In this document: piece by piece, positions 17,796-26,373 of the stretch
How positions within the stretch are numbered: the stretch's first letter is position 1
Layout of the letters: the number at the start of each line of letters is the position of its first letter
Assembly (NCBI GenBank): GCA_036389035.1
Contig: DASVQQ010000040.1
Span: 62,001 to 126,000 of the forward strand
Direction of reading: 5' to 3'
Origin: Jatrophihabitans sp.
GTDB lineage: Bacteria; Actinomycetota; Actinomycetes; Mycobacteriales; Jatrophihabitantaceae
Length of the DNA stretch: 64,000 bases
Translations under genes and position numbers: made by a program
The notes under the pieces: model-generated
The model's database searches: none
Told to the model about the DNA's origin: nothing
What the model saw: only the letters and a program-made list of their open reading frames with translations

Positions 17796-18205
17796 GACCT
17801 GACGAATTCGGCTGCGTCCCTGAGAACGCCCGACACCCGATCACTGCCCTGTCCAGCGATCCGCTCACCGGCGAGGTCGCCGGCAAGGTCAAGATTTCGC
17901 GCTAGTCGTTCGACCGGAAAACCACGTGACTCCAGCACGCTGGCCAACCACGCGACATCGTCTCTCATGTCACTCTCGTCGTTGACCGCCTCGACGGCCC
18001 AGCTCAGCAGGTGCTGGTTGTCGTGGACACACCAGGCGTTGCCGGCCGCTGCGTACCGCTGCTCCTCGTCAGGAAACTCCTCGCGGTAGCGGCGGCAGAT
18101 CTCGGTGGCCAGGACGACGAGATCCAACGGCTGGCCATCAGCGAGGACAGCTGACAGGGGCGCAGCGTCGCCGCCGCTGGGTGGCAGCAGTGCGCGTGCG
18201 CTCAC
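17759..18205 (-). CDS. Unknown protein, co-transcribed with an ABM monooxygenase
   Basis: This 148-residue soluble protein is helix-rich. It has a core of form ATEICRRYREEFPDEEQRY, followed by WCVHDNQHLLSWA and a D-V-A-W-L-A-x-V-L-E segment. Conserved-looking Trp, Cys and His residues suggest a real folded protein, but no family or enzyme class was recognised. The GTG start overlaps the stop of the upstream ABM gene (GTGA), which ties the two together. Its last 37 bases overlap the sigma-like gene on the other strand. Confidence 0.7.
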   Translation of the reverse strand: MSARALLPPSGGDAAPLSAVLADGQPLDLVVLATEICRRYREEFPDEEQRYAAAGNAWCVHDNQHLLSWAVEAVNDESDMRDDVAWLASVLESRGFPVERLARNLDLAGDLAGERIAGQGSDRVSGVLRDAAEFVRSYGSFRDWVLVT

Positions 18206-18528
18206 TGAGCGACCACCTCATAGGTCTGTTGCAGGTGCTCAAGCCGTTCGAGCTTGATCGCGTTCTTCAAACCGGGGTCCATCCGCGCGTGGGACACTCG
18301 GTGGTCTTCGCTCTTCATGTAAGCCTTGAAGGAGTCTCGGTCACGCCACCTGCTGACCATGAGCACCTCAGCCGGGTCGCGGTCAGAACGCCAGACCTGC
18401 AGATCGACGAAGCCATCATGATTCTCGACCAGGCCCGCACGCTGGGTGAAGGCCGCGATCAGCTCATCGGAGCGGTCAACCGCTACCCGTAGGCGCGACA
18501 CCGAGACATACATCTGGGGAACGGTCAT
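18202..18528 (-). CDS. Antibiotic biosynthesis monooxygenase (ABM) domain protein
   Basis: This 108-residue protein is a single ABM fold of dimeric alpha-beta barrel type. An N-terminal strand (YVSVSRLRV) is followed by a helix with DELIAAF, a strand ending DGFVDLQVWR, the core ExLMVSRWRDRDSFKAYM, and a C-terminal helix. Members include heme-degrading and quinone-forming monooxygenases and many small proteins of unknown substrate. The SRWRDRDSFKAYM core resembles the heme-degrading IsdG-like branch, but the catalytic residues are not certain. It heads a two-gene operon with the unknown protein downstream. Confidence 0.8.
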   Translation of the reverse strand: MTVPQMYVSVSRLRVAVDRSDELIAAFTQRAGLVENHDGFVDLQVWRSDRDPAEVLMVSRWRDRDSFKAYMKSEDHRVSHARMDPGLKNAIKLERLEHLQQTYEVVAQ

Positions 18529-18563
18529 GGGTGGAATCTAATAGCTGAGGCGCCCGGCGCGCC

Positions 18564-19210
18564 CTAGGCCGGGGTGTAGGCGTCGGCGAGCTCGTCGGCC
18601 AGCGAACAGGCCGCCTGCTTGGCGGATTCGATCGCCGCGGCGCGCACGGTGGGTGACTGATCCATTGGCTGCGCGTTCACGCAATGAAAGTCGGTTATTC
18701 CCACGAACCCAAATATTTGGCGCAGATATGATTCCTCGGCGTCAAAGGCATGCATCGGGCTCTCCAGCGAATAATCCCCGCCTCGGCTGGTGATGCACAC
18801 AATTCTCTTGCCGTGCACCAGGCCGACCGGCACGCCGTGCTCGTTGTAGGCAAACAGGTAACGGGGCTGGACGATCGCGTCGATGTAGTACTTGAGCGCG
18901 TACGGAATGCTGAAGTTCCACATCGGCGCGGTGACCAGGTAGAGGTCGGCGGCCAGGAACTCCTCGATCAGCGCCTCGATGTGCGTCCAGGACTCGGCGT
19001 GGTCGGGATCGATGGGCCGGCCCACCATCAGCCGGTATTTCGAATCCATGTTCTGGCCGTCGACCGGGGGCAGCTCCTCGGCGAACAGGTCCCGGGAGCG
19101 CACCTCCGACTCCGGCCGCTTGCTCTGCAGGCGCTGCAGGAACGCGTTCAGACCTGCAGGGTGCTCGATCGGGCAGCTCGTGGCGTGGCGATGATGTGCA
19201 ACAGCTTCAT
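18564..19210 (-). pseudogene. azoR: FMN-dependent NADH-azoreductase, frameshifted
   Basis: The body matches the AzoR flavodoxin-like family, with PMWNFSIPYALKYYID and the C-terminal SRGGDYS flavin-binding segment. From an ATG at 19210 the frame reads MKLLHIIATPRAARSSTLQV and then meets TGA at 19148-19150. The natural continuation (NAFLQRLQSKRPE) is in the next frame from 19148. Two bases stand where three are needed, so one base is missing around 19149-19150. The downstream frame is open back to 19283, but that N-terminus does not fit the family. AzoR enzymes reduce quinones and azo compounds. This copy is either newly inactivated or carries a sequencing error. Confidence 0.82.
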
Positions 19211-19491
19211 GTGAAACGCACCCTCCCAGCGAATCTCCACATCCGTCGGACGCGGAAAGCCGCAACGCGCGCCGGTGGCACAACCCCCGTGGCCGTGTCG
19301 GTTAAGCGAATGACGCTAGCCGGTAGAAGCGTTTCCTGTCCGCCTGGCGTGTATACAAAGGAGCTGGTGACGTTGGGCAAAATACTGGGGATAAAGCGCG
19401 CAACACTCGCACAGACATCTGGCGGACCTGCCGGCCGAAAGCGCCTCCTGATGCAAGGATGGCCCTTTCCTAACGCACCCCGGGAGCATCC

Positions 19492-20298
19492 ATGCACCGT
19501 ACGTTCATGGCGCGCGCGGCCATCGCCGTCTGCGCGCTCGTCCTGCTCGCCGGCTGCGGAAGCAGCGACGACGAGCCCACCGACGCCGGCAAGGACAGCG
19601 GCATCAAACTCATCAAGGCGGGCGAGCTCACGACCTGCACGCACCTGCCCTACCCGCCGTTCCAGTCCGCGCAGGACGGCAAGGTGGTCGGCTTCGACGT
19701 CGACCTCATCGACCTGGTCGCCAAGGACCTCGGCGTCAAGCAGGGGATCGTCGACACCCCGTTCGAGAACATCAAGACCGGTGCGTCCCTCAACGCCGGC
19801 GAGTGCGACGTCGCGGCGGCCGGCATGACGATCACCGAGGAGCGCAAGGCCAACCTCGACTTCTCCGAGCCGTACTTCGACGCCACCCAGGCGCTGCTGG
19901 CCAAGAAGGGTTCGGGCATCACCTCCCTCGAGACGGCCAAGGGCAAGAAGTTCGGCTCGCAGGCCTCCACCACCGGCGAGGACTACGTAAAGGGCAAGGG
20001 CATCGACCCGGTGTCGTTCGAGACCTCCGACGCCGAGCTCAACGGCCTTCGCAGCGGCCAGGTGGAAGTGATCGTGCAGGACCTGCCGGTGGTCAACGGC
20101 TGGCTCAAGGACCCGGCCAACTCCGACTACGAGGTCGTTGCCAACCTCGACACCGGCGAGCAGTACGGCTTCGCGGTCAAGAAGGACAGCAACGACGAGC
20201 TGCTCGCCAAGATCAACGCGGCCCTTGCCAAGGCGAAGAGCGACGGCACCTACGATTCGATCTACACCAAGTGGATCGGCGCCAAGCCGGCTAGCTGA
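19492..20298 (+). CDS. Polar amino acid ABC transporter, substrate-binding lipoprotein
   Basis: This 268-residue lipoprotein has lipobox LLAGC with C22 as the lipid-bearing cysteine, then a short Gly/Ser/Asp spacer. The SBP_bac_3 fold begins at about residue 38 (TTCTHLPYPPFQ, GFDVDLIDLVAKDLG). GMTITEERKANLDFSEPYF is the usual signature of amino acid-binding proteins of the GlnH/HisJ type. It would be anchored on the outer face of the membrane and hand its ligand to the permease encoded 59 bases downstream. The ligand is probably a polar amino acid and is not further defined. Confidence 0.93.
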   Translation: MHRTFMARAAIAVCALVLLAGCGSSDDEPTDAGKDSGIKLIKAGELTTCTHLPYPPFQSAQDGKVVGFDVDLIDLVAKDLGVKQGIVDTPFENIKTGASLNAGECDVAAAGMTITEERKANLDFSEPYFDATQALLAKKGSGITSLETAKGKKFGSQASTTGEDYVKGKGIDPVSFETSDAELNGLRSGQVEVIVQDLPVVNGWLKDPANSDYEVVANLDTGEQYGFAVKKDSNDELLAKINAALAKAKSDGTYDSIYTKWIGAKPAS

Positions 20299-20357
20299 CC
20301 TCGGACTGGAGGTCCCGGTGGGCGCGCATCTCGCCCGCCGGGACCTGCCGCGAACGG

Positions 20358-21233
20358 ATGCCCATGGCCACCAGCACCTCCAGCGCCGAAACCACGCCTG
20401 GCAGCAAGCCCGGCGGTAAACCCGGCGCGCCCCGGTCACGGCTGACCCGCCGGCAGCGCCGCCGGCTCAGCCTGGGCGTCCAGTACACGGTGTTCGTGGC
20501 GGTGCTGGTCCTGCTGGCCTCGCTGGCCGACTGGGAGACGCTGCGGCAGAACTTCGCCCGCGGCGAGATCGCCCGCGAGATGTTCCCCGGCGTACTGACG
20601 GTGGCGCTGAAGAACACTGTCATCTACACCATGACCGGCTTCGCCGCCGGGCTGGTGCTGGGCGTGCTGCTGGCCCTGATGCGGTTGTCGTCGGTGCCGC
20701 CCTACCGCTGGCTCGCGGCGGCCTACGTCGAGGTATTCCGCGGCCTGCCGGCGCTGCTCATCTTCATCTTCGTGGGCATCGGGGTGCCGCTGGCGTTCCC
20801 CGGCGCCAAGATCCCGGGCGGCACCGTCGGCAAGGTCGCGTTGGCGTTGGCGCTGGTGTCAGCGGCCTACATGGCCGAGACCGTGCGCGCCGGGATCCAG
20901 GCCGTACCGCGCGGCCAGCGCGAGGCTGCCCGGTCACTGGGCATGTCGAGCAGCCGGGCGATGATCAGCATCGTCATTCCGCAGGCCTTTCGCATCATCG
21001 TGCCGCCGTTGACGAACGAGCTGGTGTTGCTGTTCAAGGACAGCAGCCTGGTGCTCTTTCTGGGCGTGCAGCTCGGCGAGCGCGAGCTCACCAAGTTCGG
21101 CCGCGACTTGGCCAGCACCAAGGCCAACATCACCCCGATCCTGATCGCCGGCCTGTGCTACCTGGTCATCACCATTCCCCTGAGCTACCTCGCACGACGG
21201 CTCGAGGCCCGCAACGCGAAGGCGAACGCATGA
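20358..21233 (+). CDS. Polar amino acid ABC transporter permease
   Basis: This 291-residue protein has an Arg-rich, Pro/Gly-rich N-terminal tail (about 45 residues) and five to six membrane spans. The inner-membrane signature is QREAARSLGMSSSRAMISIVIPQAFR, the EAA loop that contacts the ATPase in amino acid permeases. EVFRGLPALLIFIFVG is typical of the HisM/GlnP family. ATG codons at 20358 and 20364 are both possible starts. The stop overlaps the ATPase start (ATGA). Confidence 0.92.
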   Translation: MPMATSTSSAETTPGSKPGGKPGAPRSRLTRRQRRRLSLGVQYTVFVAVLVLLASLADWETLRQNFARGEIAREMFPGVLTVALKNTVIYTMTGFAAGLVLGVLLALMRLSSVPPYRWLAAAYVEVFRGLPALLIFIFVGIGVPLAFPGAKIPGGTVGKVALALALVSAAYMAETVRAGIQAVPRGQREAARSLGMSSSRAMISIVIPQAFRIIVPPLTNELVLLFKDSSLVLFLGVQLGERELTKFGRDLASTKANITPILIAGLCYLVITIPLSYLARRLEARNAKANA

Positions 21234-22042
21234 GTCTCGACCCGGCCACTGCCGACACCGACACCGGCCGCAGCCGCGAGGACGCCGCGATCGACGTCCG
21301 CGCCCTGCACAAGTCATTCGGTTCGAACCACGTGCTGCGCGGCATCGACTTTCACGTCGCCCGCGGTGAGGTGGTGTGCGTCATCGGGCCGTCCGGCTCG
21401 GGCAAGTCGACGCTGCTGCGCTGCATCAACCTGCTCGAGGAGCCGCAGTCGGGCGAGGTCTTCGTCGGCGGCGTCGAGATCACCGACCCGGACGTCGACA
21501 TCGACGCGGTCCGGCGCCGGATCGGCATGGTCTTCCAGTCGTTCAATTTGTTTCCGCACCTGACCGTGCTCGAGAACCTCACCATCGCCCAGCGCCGGGT
21601 GCTGCGCCGGTCGAAGTCCCAGGCCGAGCAACTGGCCAATGCCAACCTGGCGAAAGTCGGGCTGTCGGACAAGGCCCACGCCTATCCGGCGCAGCTGTCC
21701 GGTGGCCAGCAGCAGCGCGCGGCGATCGCCCGGTCGCTGTCGATGGGCCCGGACGTGATGCTGTTCGACGAGCCCACCTCGGCCCTGGACCCCGAACTGG
21801 TCGGCGACGTGCTGGCGGTCATGCGTGACCTCGCCGCCGAGGGCATGACCATGATGGTGGTGACGCACGAGATGAGCTTCGCCCGCGAGGTCGCGAACCG
21901 GGTGGTGTTCATGGACGGCGGCGTGGTGGTCGAGGAAGGCAGTCCGGAGCAGGTGATCGCCAACCCGCGGCAGGAGCGCACCCGCTCGTTCCTGGCCCGG
22001 GTGCTCGACCCGGCCGCGGCCAAGGGGCCGATCGAGGCCTGA
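21230..22042 (+). CDS. Polar amino acid ABC transporter ATP-binding protein
   Basis: The ATG at 21230 overlaps the permease stop by four bases; in-frame sequence upstream of it is only shadow. The 270-residue ATPase carries Walker A GPSGSGKST (53-61), signature LSGGQ (156-160), Walker B ending D180-E181, and the switch histidine H213 in VVTHEMSFAREV. FNLFPHLTVLEN after the Q-loop is the usual GlnQ/HisP sequence. It completes a three-gene importer operon. Confidence 0.95.
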   Translation: MSLDPATADTDTGRSREDAAIDVRALHKSFGSNHVLRGIDFHVARGEVVCVIGPSGSGKSTLLRCINLLEEPQSGEVFVGGVEITDPDVDIDAVRRRIGMVFQSFNLFPHLTVLENLTIAQRRVLRRSKSQAEQLANANLAKVGLSDKAHAYPAQLSGGQQQRAAIARSLSMGPDVMLFDEPTSALDPELVGDVLAVMRDLAAEGMTMMVVTHEMSFAREVANRVVFMDGGVVVEEGSPEQVIANPRQERTRSFLARVLDPAAAKGPIEA

Positions 22043-22073
22043 CCGCCCGGCGTCAGCCAGCCGTCGGGGCGGG

Positions 22074-23117
22074 CTACTTCGGCGGGCCGAGTGTCGGCCC
22101 GACCACCGGCTCGTCGTCCCGGTAGCCACCCGCGGCCCACCTGATCAGATCCGGCAGCGCCAGCGTGATCTGAGCCAGCGTGGTGAGCAGCACCACCGGC
22201 AGGAGCAGCGGCGCGAGCACCATCGCGATCAGGGCGACCCGCACGTCGGTGAGCACCCCCACCGCGAGCGCGGCGAGCAGCAGCCCGCCGGCCACCGCCG
22301 CATGCCAGTTGAGGGAGTGCAGCGGCGCCGGCGACGCACCCGGCCCGGCGCCGGCCAGGCAGGCCACGATCGCGACCAGGCTGGCCGGAACGGTGATTAT
22401 CAGCGCCCGGCGTTTCAACACCGCCATCAGCACCACCAGGCCGAGCACCGCCAACCAGAAGGGCCAGTCCGACAGCCAGCCGTCCAGGCGCGGCGGCCCG
22501 CCGCCGAGGGCGACGGTCAGCGCGTGCAGGCCGACGATCGCCACGGCGAACACCAGCGCCACCAGCTCGATGGCAAGCCACTTGCTGTAGTTGAAAAATC
22601 GCCCGAAGGACACACCGGCCCAGAAGATCCACCTGCGCGCCGGGCCGACGCCTTCACAACGCAGCGCCTCGCGAAAGAGATCGTCTGCCTCGGCGCGGAT
22701 CTGCACCGGGGTCCGGCCGGGCGGGACCGGCCGGCCGGCGGCGTCGCGATCTTCGGGATGGGCCAGGCAGGGGTGCTTGGCAACCTCGCAGCGGTGGTCG
22801 TGCAGCAGCGCTGAGCGCAGGTGCTGGCCATAGGGACCGAGAATCCCCCACAGAAAACCGGGTACTGAGGTCAGATCGGTGCTCTGGCCGGGTGCGTCGA
22901 TACTGCTGGTGTGCGCGGGCACCACGAAGTACCGGCCGTCCTTGGCGACATAGCCATAGGGCTGTCTGAGCTGCCAGAGCGGTAAGCGTGCCCGGCGGGC
23001 GCGATCCGGGGGCAGCCGCTCCTTCACCTCTCGCACCGAGAAGAAAGCCAGTTCCAGGGGAGCGGGCGGGACGCCGGCTGGATTGTCAGGATCGCGGGGA
23101 TGGGCGACGAAGGACAT
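22074..23117 (-). CDS. DUF1353 domain fused to a multi-span membrane region
   Basis: The N-terminal 165 residues match DUF1353, best known from tailed-phage genomes: the TDLTSVPGFLWGILGP block, the HDHRC segment, and ADDLFREAL further on. From about residue 180 the protein has five or six hydrophobic spans. The start at 23117 (MSFVAHP) is preferred; in-frame ATGs at 23129 and 23141 and sequence to 23234 would add a basic, Cys-rich tail that runs into the promoter of the divergent coiled-coil gene. The HDH cluster could bind a metal, which would suit a hydrolase, but function is unknown. It may be a domesticated phage-type domain. Confidence 0.75.
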   Translation of the reverse strand: MSFVAHPRDPDNPAGVPPAPLELAFFSVREVKERLPPDRARRARLPLWQLRQPYGYVAKDGRYFVVPAHTSSIDAPGQSTDLTSVPGFLWGILGPYGQHLRSALLHDHRCEVAKHPCLAHPEDRDAAGRPVPPGRTPVQIRAEADDLFREALRCEGVGPARRWIFWAGVSFGRFFNYSKWLAIELVALVFAVAIVGLHALTVALGGGPPRLDGWLSDWPFWLAVLGLVVLMAVLKRRALIITVPASLVAIVACLAGAGPGASPAPLHSLNWHAAVAGGLLLAALAVGVLTDVRVALIAMVLAPLLLPVVLLTTLAQITLALPDLIRWAAGGYRDDEPVVGPTLGPPK

Positions 23118-23232
23118 GCGCGCGAGCATGCCCGCGCGCATCGCCGCTTGTCCACAACACCTGTCGCGACGCACCCCCGGATTGGCTCGGCAAACACGGG
23201 TCTGGTGGCAAACTTCTGCGACTATCTCTGGC

Positions 23233-24909
23233 ATGGGGGAAGACTCGGCACCGGGTGATGCCCGCGTCGAGCCAACCCCTCATGACACCCGGCCGGCGCC
23301 AGACCGGATCGGCGTCGATGGACCCGATCCCGTCCGGGTGGCGCTGGAGGACGCGCTGGCCGCCGCCCGACACGAACAGGCCGCCGCCCGGGCCCGGCTG
23401 AACGAAGCTCACGAAGAAGCTCAAACGCTGATCCGCGACGCCACCCACCAGGCGATGCTGGTCGGAGCGGCCGCCGAGCAGACCGCTGAACACATTCTCG
23501 CCGAGGCTCACGCCGAAGCGGAGCACGAGCAGGAGCAGGCCAAGCAGGCCGCCGCCGCGTTCCGGGCGCAGGCTGAGCAGATCCTGCTCGGCGCCCAGCG
23601 CGAAGCAGAACAACGCCATGCCCACCTCGCGGCGGATCTGACTCGATCCTGGGGCGAGCACGAGCGCGAGCTGCGCGAACTGCTGGCCGTAGCGCAGGCC
23701 GAAGCCGCCGCCGTCCGGACCGCGGCGGACCAGCAGGCAGCCACCGTGCTCGACCAGGCACAGCAGCAGGCGGCTCTGCTACTGACCGCCGCTGAGGACC
23801 GCCTGGCCGACGCCGAACGAGAAGTGGCAACCCACCGGCTCGCGGCCACCGAGCAGGCGGCAGCCGTACTGGATGACGCCCGGCAGCAGGCCACCCGTGA
23901 ACTGGCTGCCGCCGCCGAGCAGACCACCTGGGCGCAGCAGGTCGTGACCGGCCTGGTCGACACCGCGGCCTTGGAAGCCGGCCGGATCCGCGGCCAGGCG
24001 CATGCCGAGGCCGCCGCGGCGCTGCGCCGGACGCGGCTGCGGCTCAGCGGTGTGCTGGCGTCGGCGTCGGCCAACCTGCGCCAGCGACGCGCCGAACTGG
24101 AGCACGACATCCAGGCCGCCGCCGACAGCAACAGCCGGCGACTGGCCGAGGTGGCGAGCGAGTCGGCAGCCATCCTGGCTCGGGCCCGCCAGCAGGCCGA
24201 AGTGATGATCGCCCAGGCGGAGGAACTCGCCGCCGGCCGCCACGACCGTGCCGAGCGGCGGCTGGCCGAGGCCGAGGCCGGCGCCCGCGCGGTTCGGGAG
24301 CAGGTGGCCGAGCAGGTCGGCCAGTCGCAGCGGGAGATGTATGAGTTGCGGCGCGCGGCCAAGGCCCAAGCGAACCTGGCGGTCAGCAACGCCCGCGCCG
24401 AGGCCGATGACATCCGAGTCCTGGCCCACCAGTTGCTGACCGAGGCGCGGGCCGAGGTCGCGCTGCTGACCGAGCGGCGCAACGCCATCGCCGCCGAACT
24501 GGGCCAGCTGTCAGGGGTGATCGAGGCCCTGGCCGGCGACCAGGGGTGGCCGCAGGAGACGAGTGAGCCGGTCGGCGCTGGCCCGGTCGGTGTTGAGCCG
24601 GTCGGCAGCGTGTCGCCAGGGTCGGGACTGGACCGGTCGGGACTGGAACGGTCGGGACTGGAACGGTCGGGACTGCTCAGCGCGGGGACAGCCGCGACCG
24701 GGCCGATCTGGAACTGGGCTGACCGGGACGAGACCGCCGAGGAGCAGCCGGCCGACGCGGCGACGGCAGCCGAAGAGGGCGAGGAGGATGAAAGCCAATT
24801 CTTACTCGAGCAGATGATGAGGGCCGCGGATGACCCAGAGCAGCAGCGAAGCGTTCCGGACGGTCATGCGCGGCTACGAACCCGTCGAGGTCGATCGACG
24901 ACTGGCTGA
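23233..24909 (+). CDS. Large coiled-coil protein, Scy/FilP-like
   Basis: The ATG at 23233 begins a 558-residue protein that is almost entirely alpha-helical coiled coil, very rich in Ala, Glu, Gln and Arg. Repeated blocks of AEAQ/ADQQAA type extend over about residues 35-430. This composition matches actinobacterial cytoskeletal or polarity coiled-coil proteins (DivIVA-associated, Scy/FilP-like). A Gly-Pro-Val and SGLER repeat tract occupies about residues 440-485, followed by an acidic tail. No membrane segment is present. The last 80 bases overlap the start of the next coiled-coil gene in a different frame. Confidence 0.75.
   Translation: MGEDSAPGDARVEPTPHDTRPAPDRIGVDGPDPVRVALEDALAAARHEQAAARARLNEAHEEAQTLIRDATHQAMLVGAAAEQTAEHILAEAHAEAEHEQEQAKQAAAAFRAQAEQILLGAQREAEQRHAHLAADLTRSWGEHERELRELLAVAQAEAAAVRTAADQQAATVLDQAQQQAALLLTAAEDRLADAEREVATHRLAATEQAAAVLDDARQQATRELAAAAEQTTWAQQVVTGLVDTAALEAGRIRGQAHAEAAAALRRTRLRLSGVLASASANLRQRRAELEHDIQAAADSNSRRLAEVASESAAILARARQQAEVMIAQAEELAAGRHDRAERRLAEAEAGARAVREQVAEQVGQSQREMYELRRAAKAQANLAVSNARAEADDIRVLAHQLLTEARAEVALLTERRNAIAAELGQLSGVIEALAGDQGWPQETSEPVGAGPVGVEPVGSVSPGSGLDRSGLERSGLERSGLLSAGTAATGPIWNWADRDETAEEQPADAATAAEEGEEDESQFLLEQMMRAADDPEQQRSVPDGHARLRTRRGRSTTG
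24621..24680 (+). repeat. Four in-frame 15-base tandem repeats
   Basis: Units start at 24621, 24636, 24651 and 24666, each close to GTCGGGACTGGAACG, and encode SGLDR, SGLER, SGLER and SGLLS. They lie inside the coiled-coil gene. A looser Gly-Pro-Val-rich tract of related CGGTCGG words precedes them from about 24565. Confidence 0.85.
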
Positions 24910-25780
24910 GCTGACAGCCGCCGCGGAGACCGCCGAGCGGCAGGTGGCCGAGCTGACCCGCCAGGTCCAGGAGCTGACCAGCTCCGAGGCGGCTGCCCGG
25001 CAAGCCGCCGAGGCCAGCTCGCATCCGGGCCGGCCGAGCTTCAGCGATCTCGGCGTCCGCATCGGGCAGATCCTCACGCTGGCCAACGAGGAGGCTGACG
25101 CGCTCCGCAACGCCGCGGCGGCCGAGGCGAGCCGGCGACTTCTCGAGCTGGACGCTGCCAGTGCCCGAACCATGGCTGACGCCGATCGCTACGCAGAGCA
25201 GACCCGAACCGCGGCCGACCGAAGCGCGGCCCTGGTGCTCGAGGAAGCCCAGCGCGGCGCCGACCAGATCATCGACGAGGCCACTCGGGACGCCGCCGCT
25301 CGCCGGGCCGAGGCCGAAGCCGTCTACGAGGGCCAGCGCGCGCAGGCGGCGCAGGCCGCCAGCGACTTCGAGCAGGCGCTCGTGCAGCGCCGGAACAAGG
25401 CCGAACACGATCTCGGGCAGCGCACCGCGATCGCCGAGCGGCAGCTGGGCATCACCCGTGAGCACGCCGACCAGCTACGGGCCGAGGCTGACCGCGCCGC
25501 GGCCGACGCCGCCCGTGACACCGCCGGCCTGATCGCCGAAGCCGAGCGCAAGGCCGAGCAGCTGGTCGCCGAGGCGGTGGCCCGGGCCGAGGCGATCCGG
25601 TCGGAGTCAGAACGCGAACTGGCCGCCGCCACCCAGCGCCGGGACAGCATCAACGTCCAACTGGCCACCGTCCGTCAGATGCTCACGACCCTGACCGGCG
25701 CCGAATCCGGCGCGCTGCAACCGGCAACAGCCGCCGAACCTGAGCCGGCGGCCGCCGCCAAGCCGGCCGGGGCCAGCTGA
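24830..25780 (+). CDS. DivIVA-like coiled-coil protein
   Basis: This 316-residue protein opens with a DivIVA-type N-terminal segment (FRTVMRGYEPVEVDRRLAEL). A long coiled coil rich in Ala, Glu and Arg runs over about residues 25-285, and the end is an Ala/Pro/Glu-rich tail. The N-terminal pattern F-x(3)-RGY-x-P-x-EVD is what targets DivIVA-family proteins to membrane curvature or poles in Gram-positives. It probably works with the coiled-coil protein encoded immediately upstream, whose gene it overlaps by 80 bases in another frame. That overlap may couple their synthesis. Confidence 0.82.
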   Translation: MTQSSSEAFRTVMRGYEPVEVDRRLAELTAAAETAERQVAELTRQVQELTSSEAAARQAAEASSHPGRPSFSDLGVRIGQILTLANEEADALRNAAAAEASRRLLELDAASARTMADADRYAEQTRTAADRSAALVLEEAQRGADQIIDEATRDAAARRAEAEAVYEGQRAQAAQAASDFEQALVQRRNKAEHDLGQRTAIAERQLGITREHADQLRAEADRAAADAARDTAGLIAEAERKAEQLVAEAVARAEAIRSESERELAAATQRRDSINVQLATVRQMLTTLTGAESGALQPATAAEPEPAAAAKPAGAS

Positions 25781-25790
25781 CCTAGCCGTC

Positions 25791-26324
25791 TCAGGCCTGG
25801 GGCAGCCGCGGATACTCGCGCCGGCTGGTGTCGGCCTCGATCAGCCGGTTCAGGGTCTGCTGGACGTCATTGGCCCCGGGAATGTTGACCAACGTCTCCT
25901 GCCCGTTCTCACCGGCGGACTCGATGTGCAGGGTGCCGGAGCGGAAGATCCGGTCCCACAGGCTCTGCTCGTAGGCCACATCGCTGATCCGGCCCAGCGT
26001 GATGTCGCGTCCGGAGTGGTGGAAGACCCCGCGCCGGATCAGCACCCGACGGTTGGTGATCACGTAGTGGGTGCAACGCCAGCGGATGATCGGCGCCAGG
26101 GTCAACCAGGTCACCAGCACCAGCGCCAGGGCCAGCAGCGCCAGCAGCAGGCCCTGCCGGACGCTCGCGTCGTCCTGCCCGTCCGGCAGGAAGGCCAGGC
26201 CCACGCCGGTCAACGCGCAGACAACGAGGAATGCCAGCACCGCCGGAACCAGCGTCAACCAGTGCGGATGAAGGTGCTCGACGACCTCTTCATCCTCGTT
26301 GATCAACTTCTCTGGATAAGGCAT
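25791..26324 (-). CDS. bPH2 (DUF304) membrane protein
   Basis: The ATG at 26324 is placed eight bases behind a GGGGG stretch. The 177-residue protein has two membrane spans (about 25-48 and 59-80) and a C-terminal bacterial PH-like domain with YVITNRRVLIRRGVFHHSGRD followed by L-G-R-I-S-D-V. Such proteins sit in the membrane with the PH domain in the cytosol; their roles are mostly unknown. In mycobacteria a gene of this family precedes birA in the same order, so this marks the start of the conserved block. It is convergent with the DivIVA-like gene. Confidence 0.88.
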   Translation of the reverse strand: MPYPEKLINEDEEVVEHLHPHWLTLVPAVLAFLVVCALTGVGLAFLPDGQDDASVRQGLLLALLALALVLVTWLTLAPIIRWRCTHYVITNRRVLIRRGVFHHSGRDITLGRISDVAYEQSLWDRIFRSGTLHIESAGENGQETLVNIPGANDVQQTLNRLIEADTSRREYPRLPQA

Positions 26325-26373
26325 CGGCACGACCCCCGCAATCCAACCCCGCTTGTAGGGTTGATGTTAGTAA

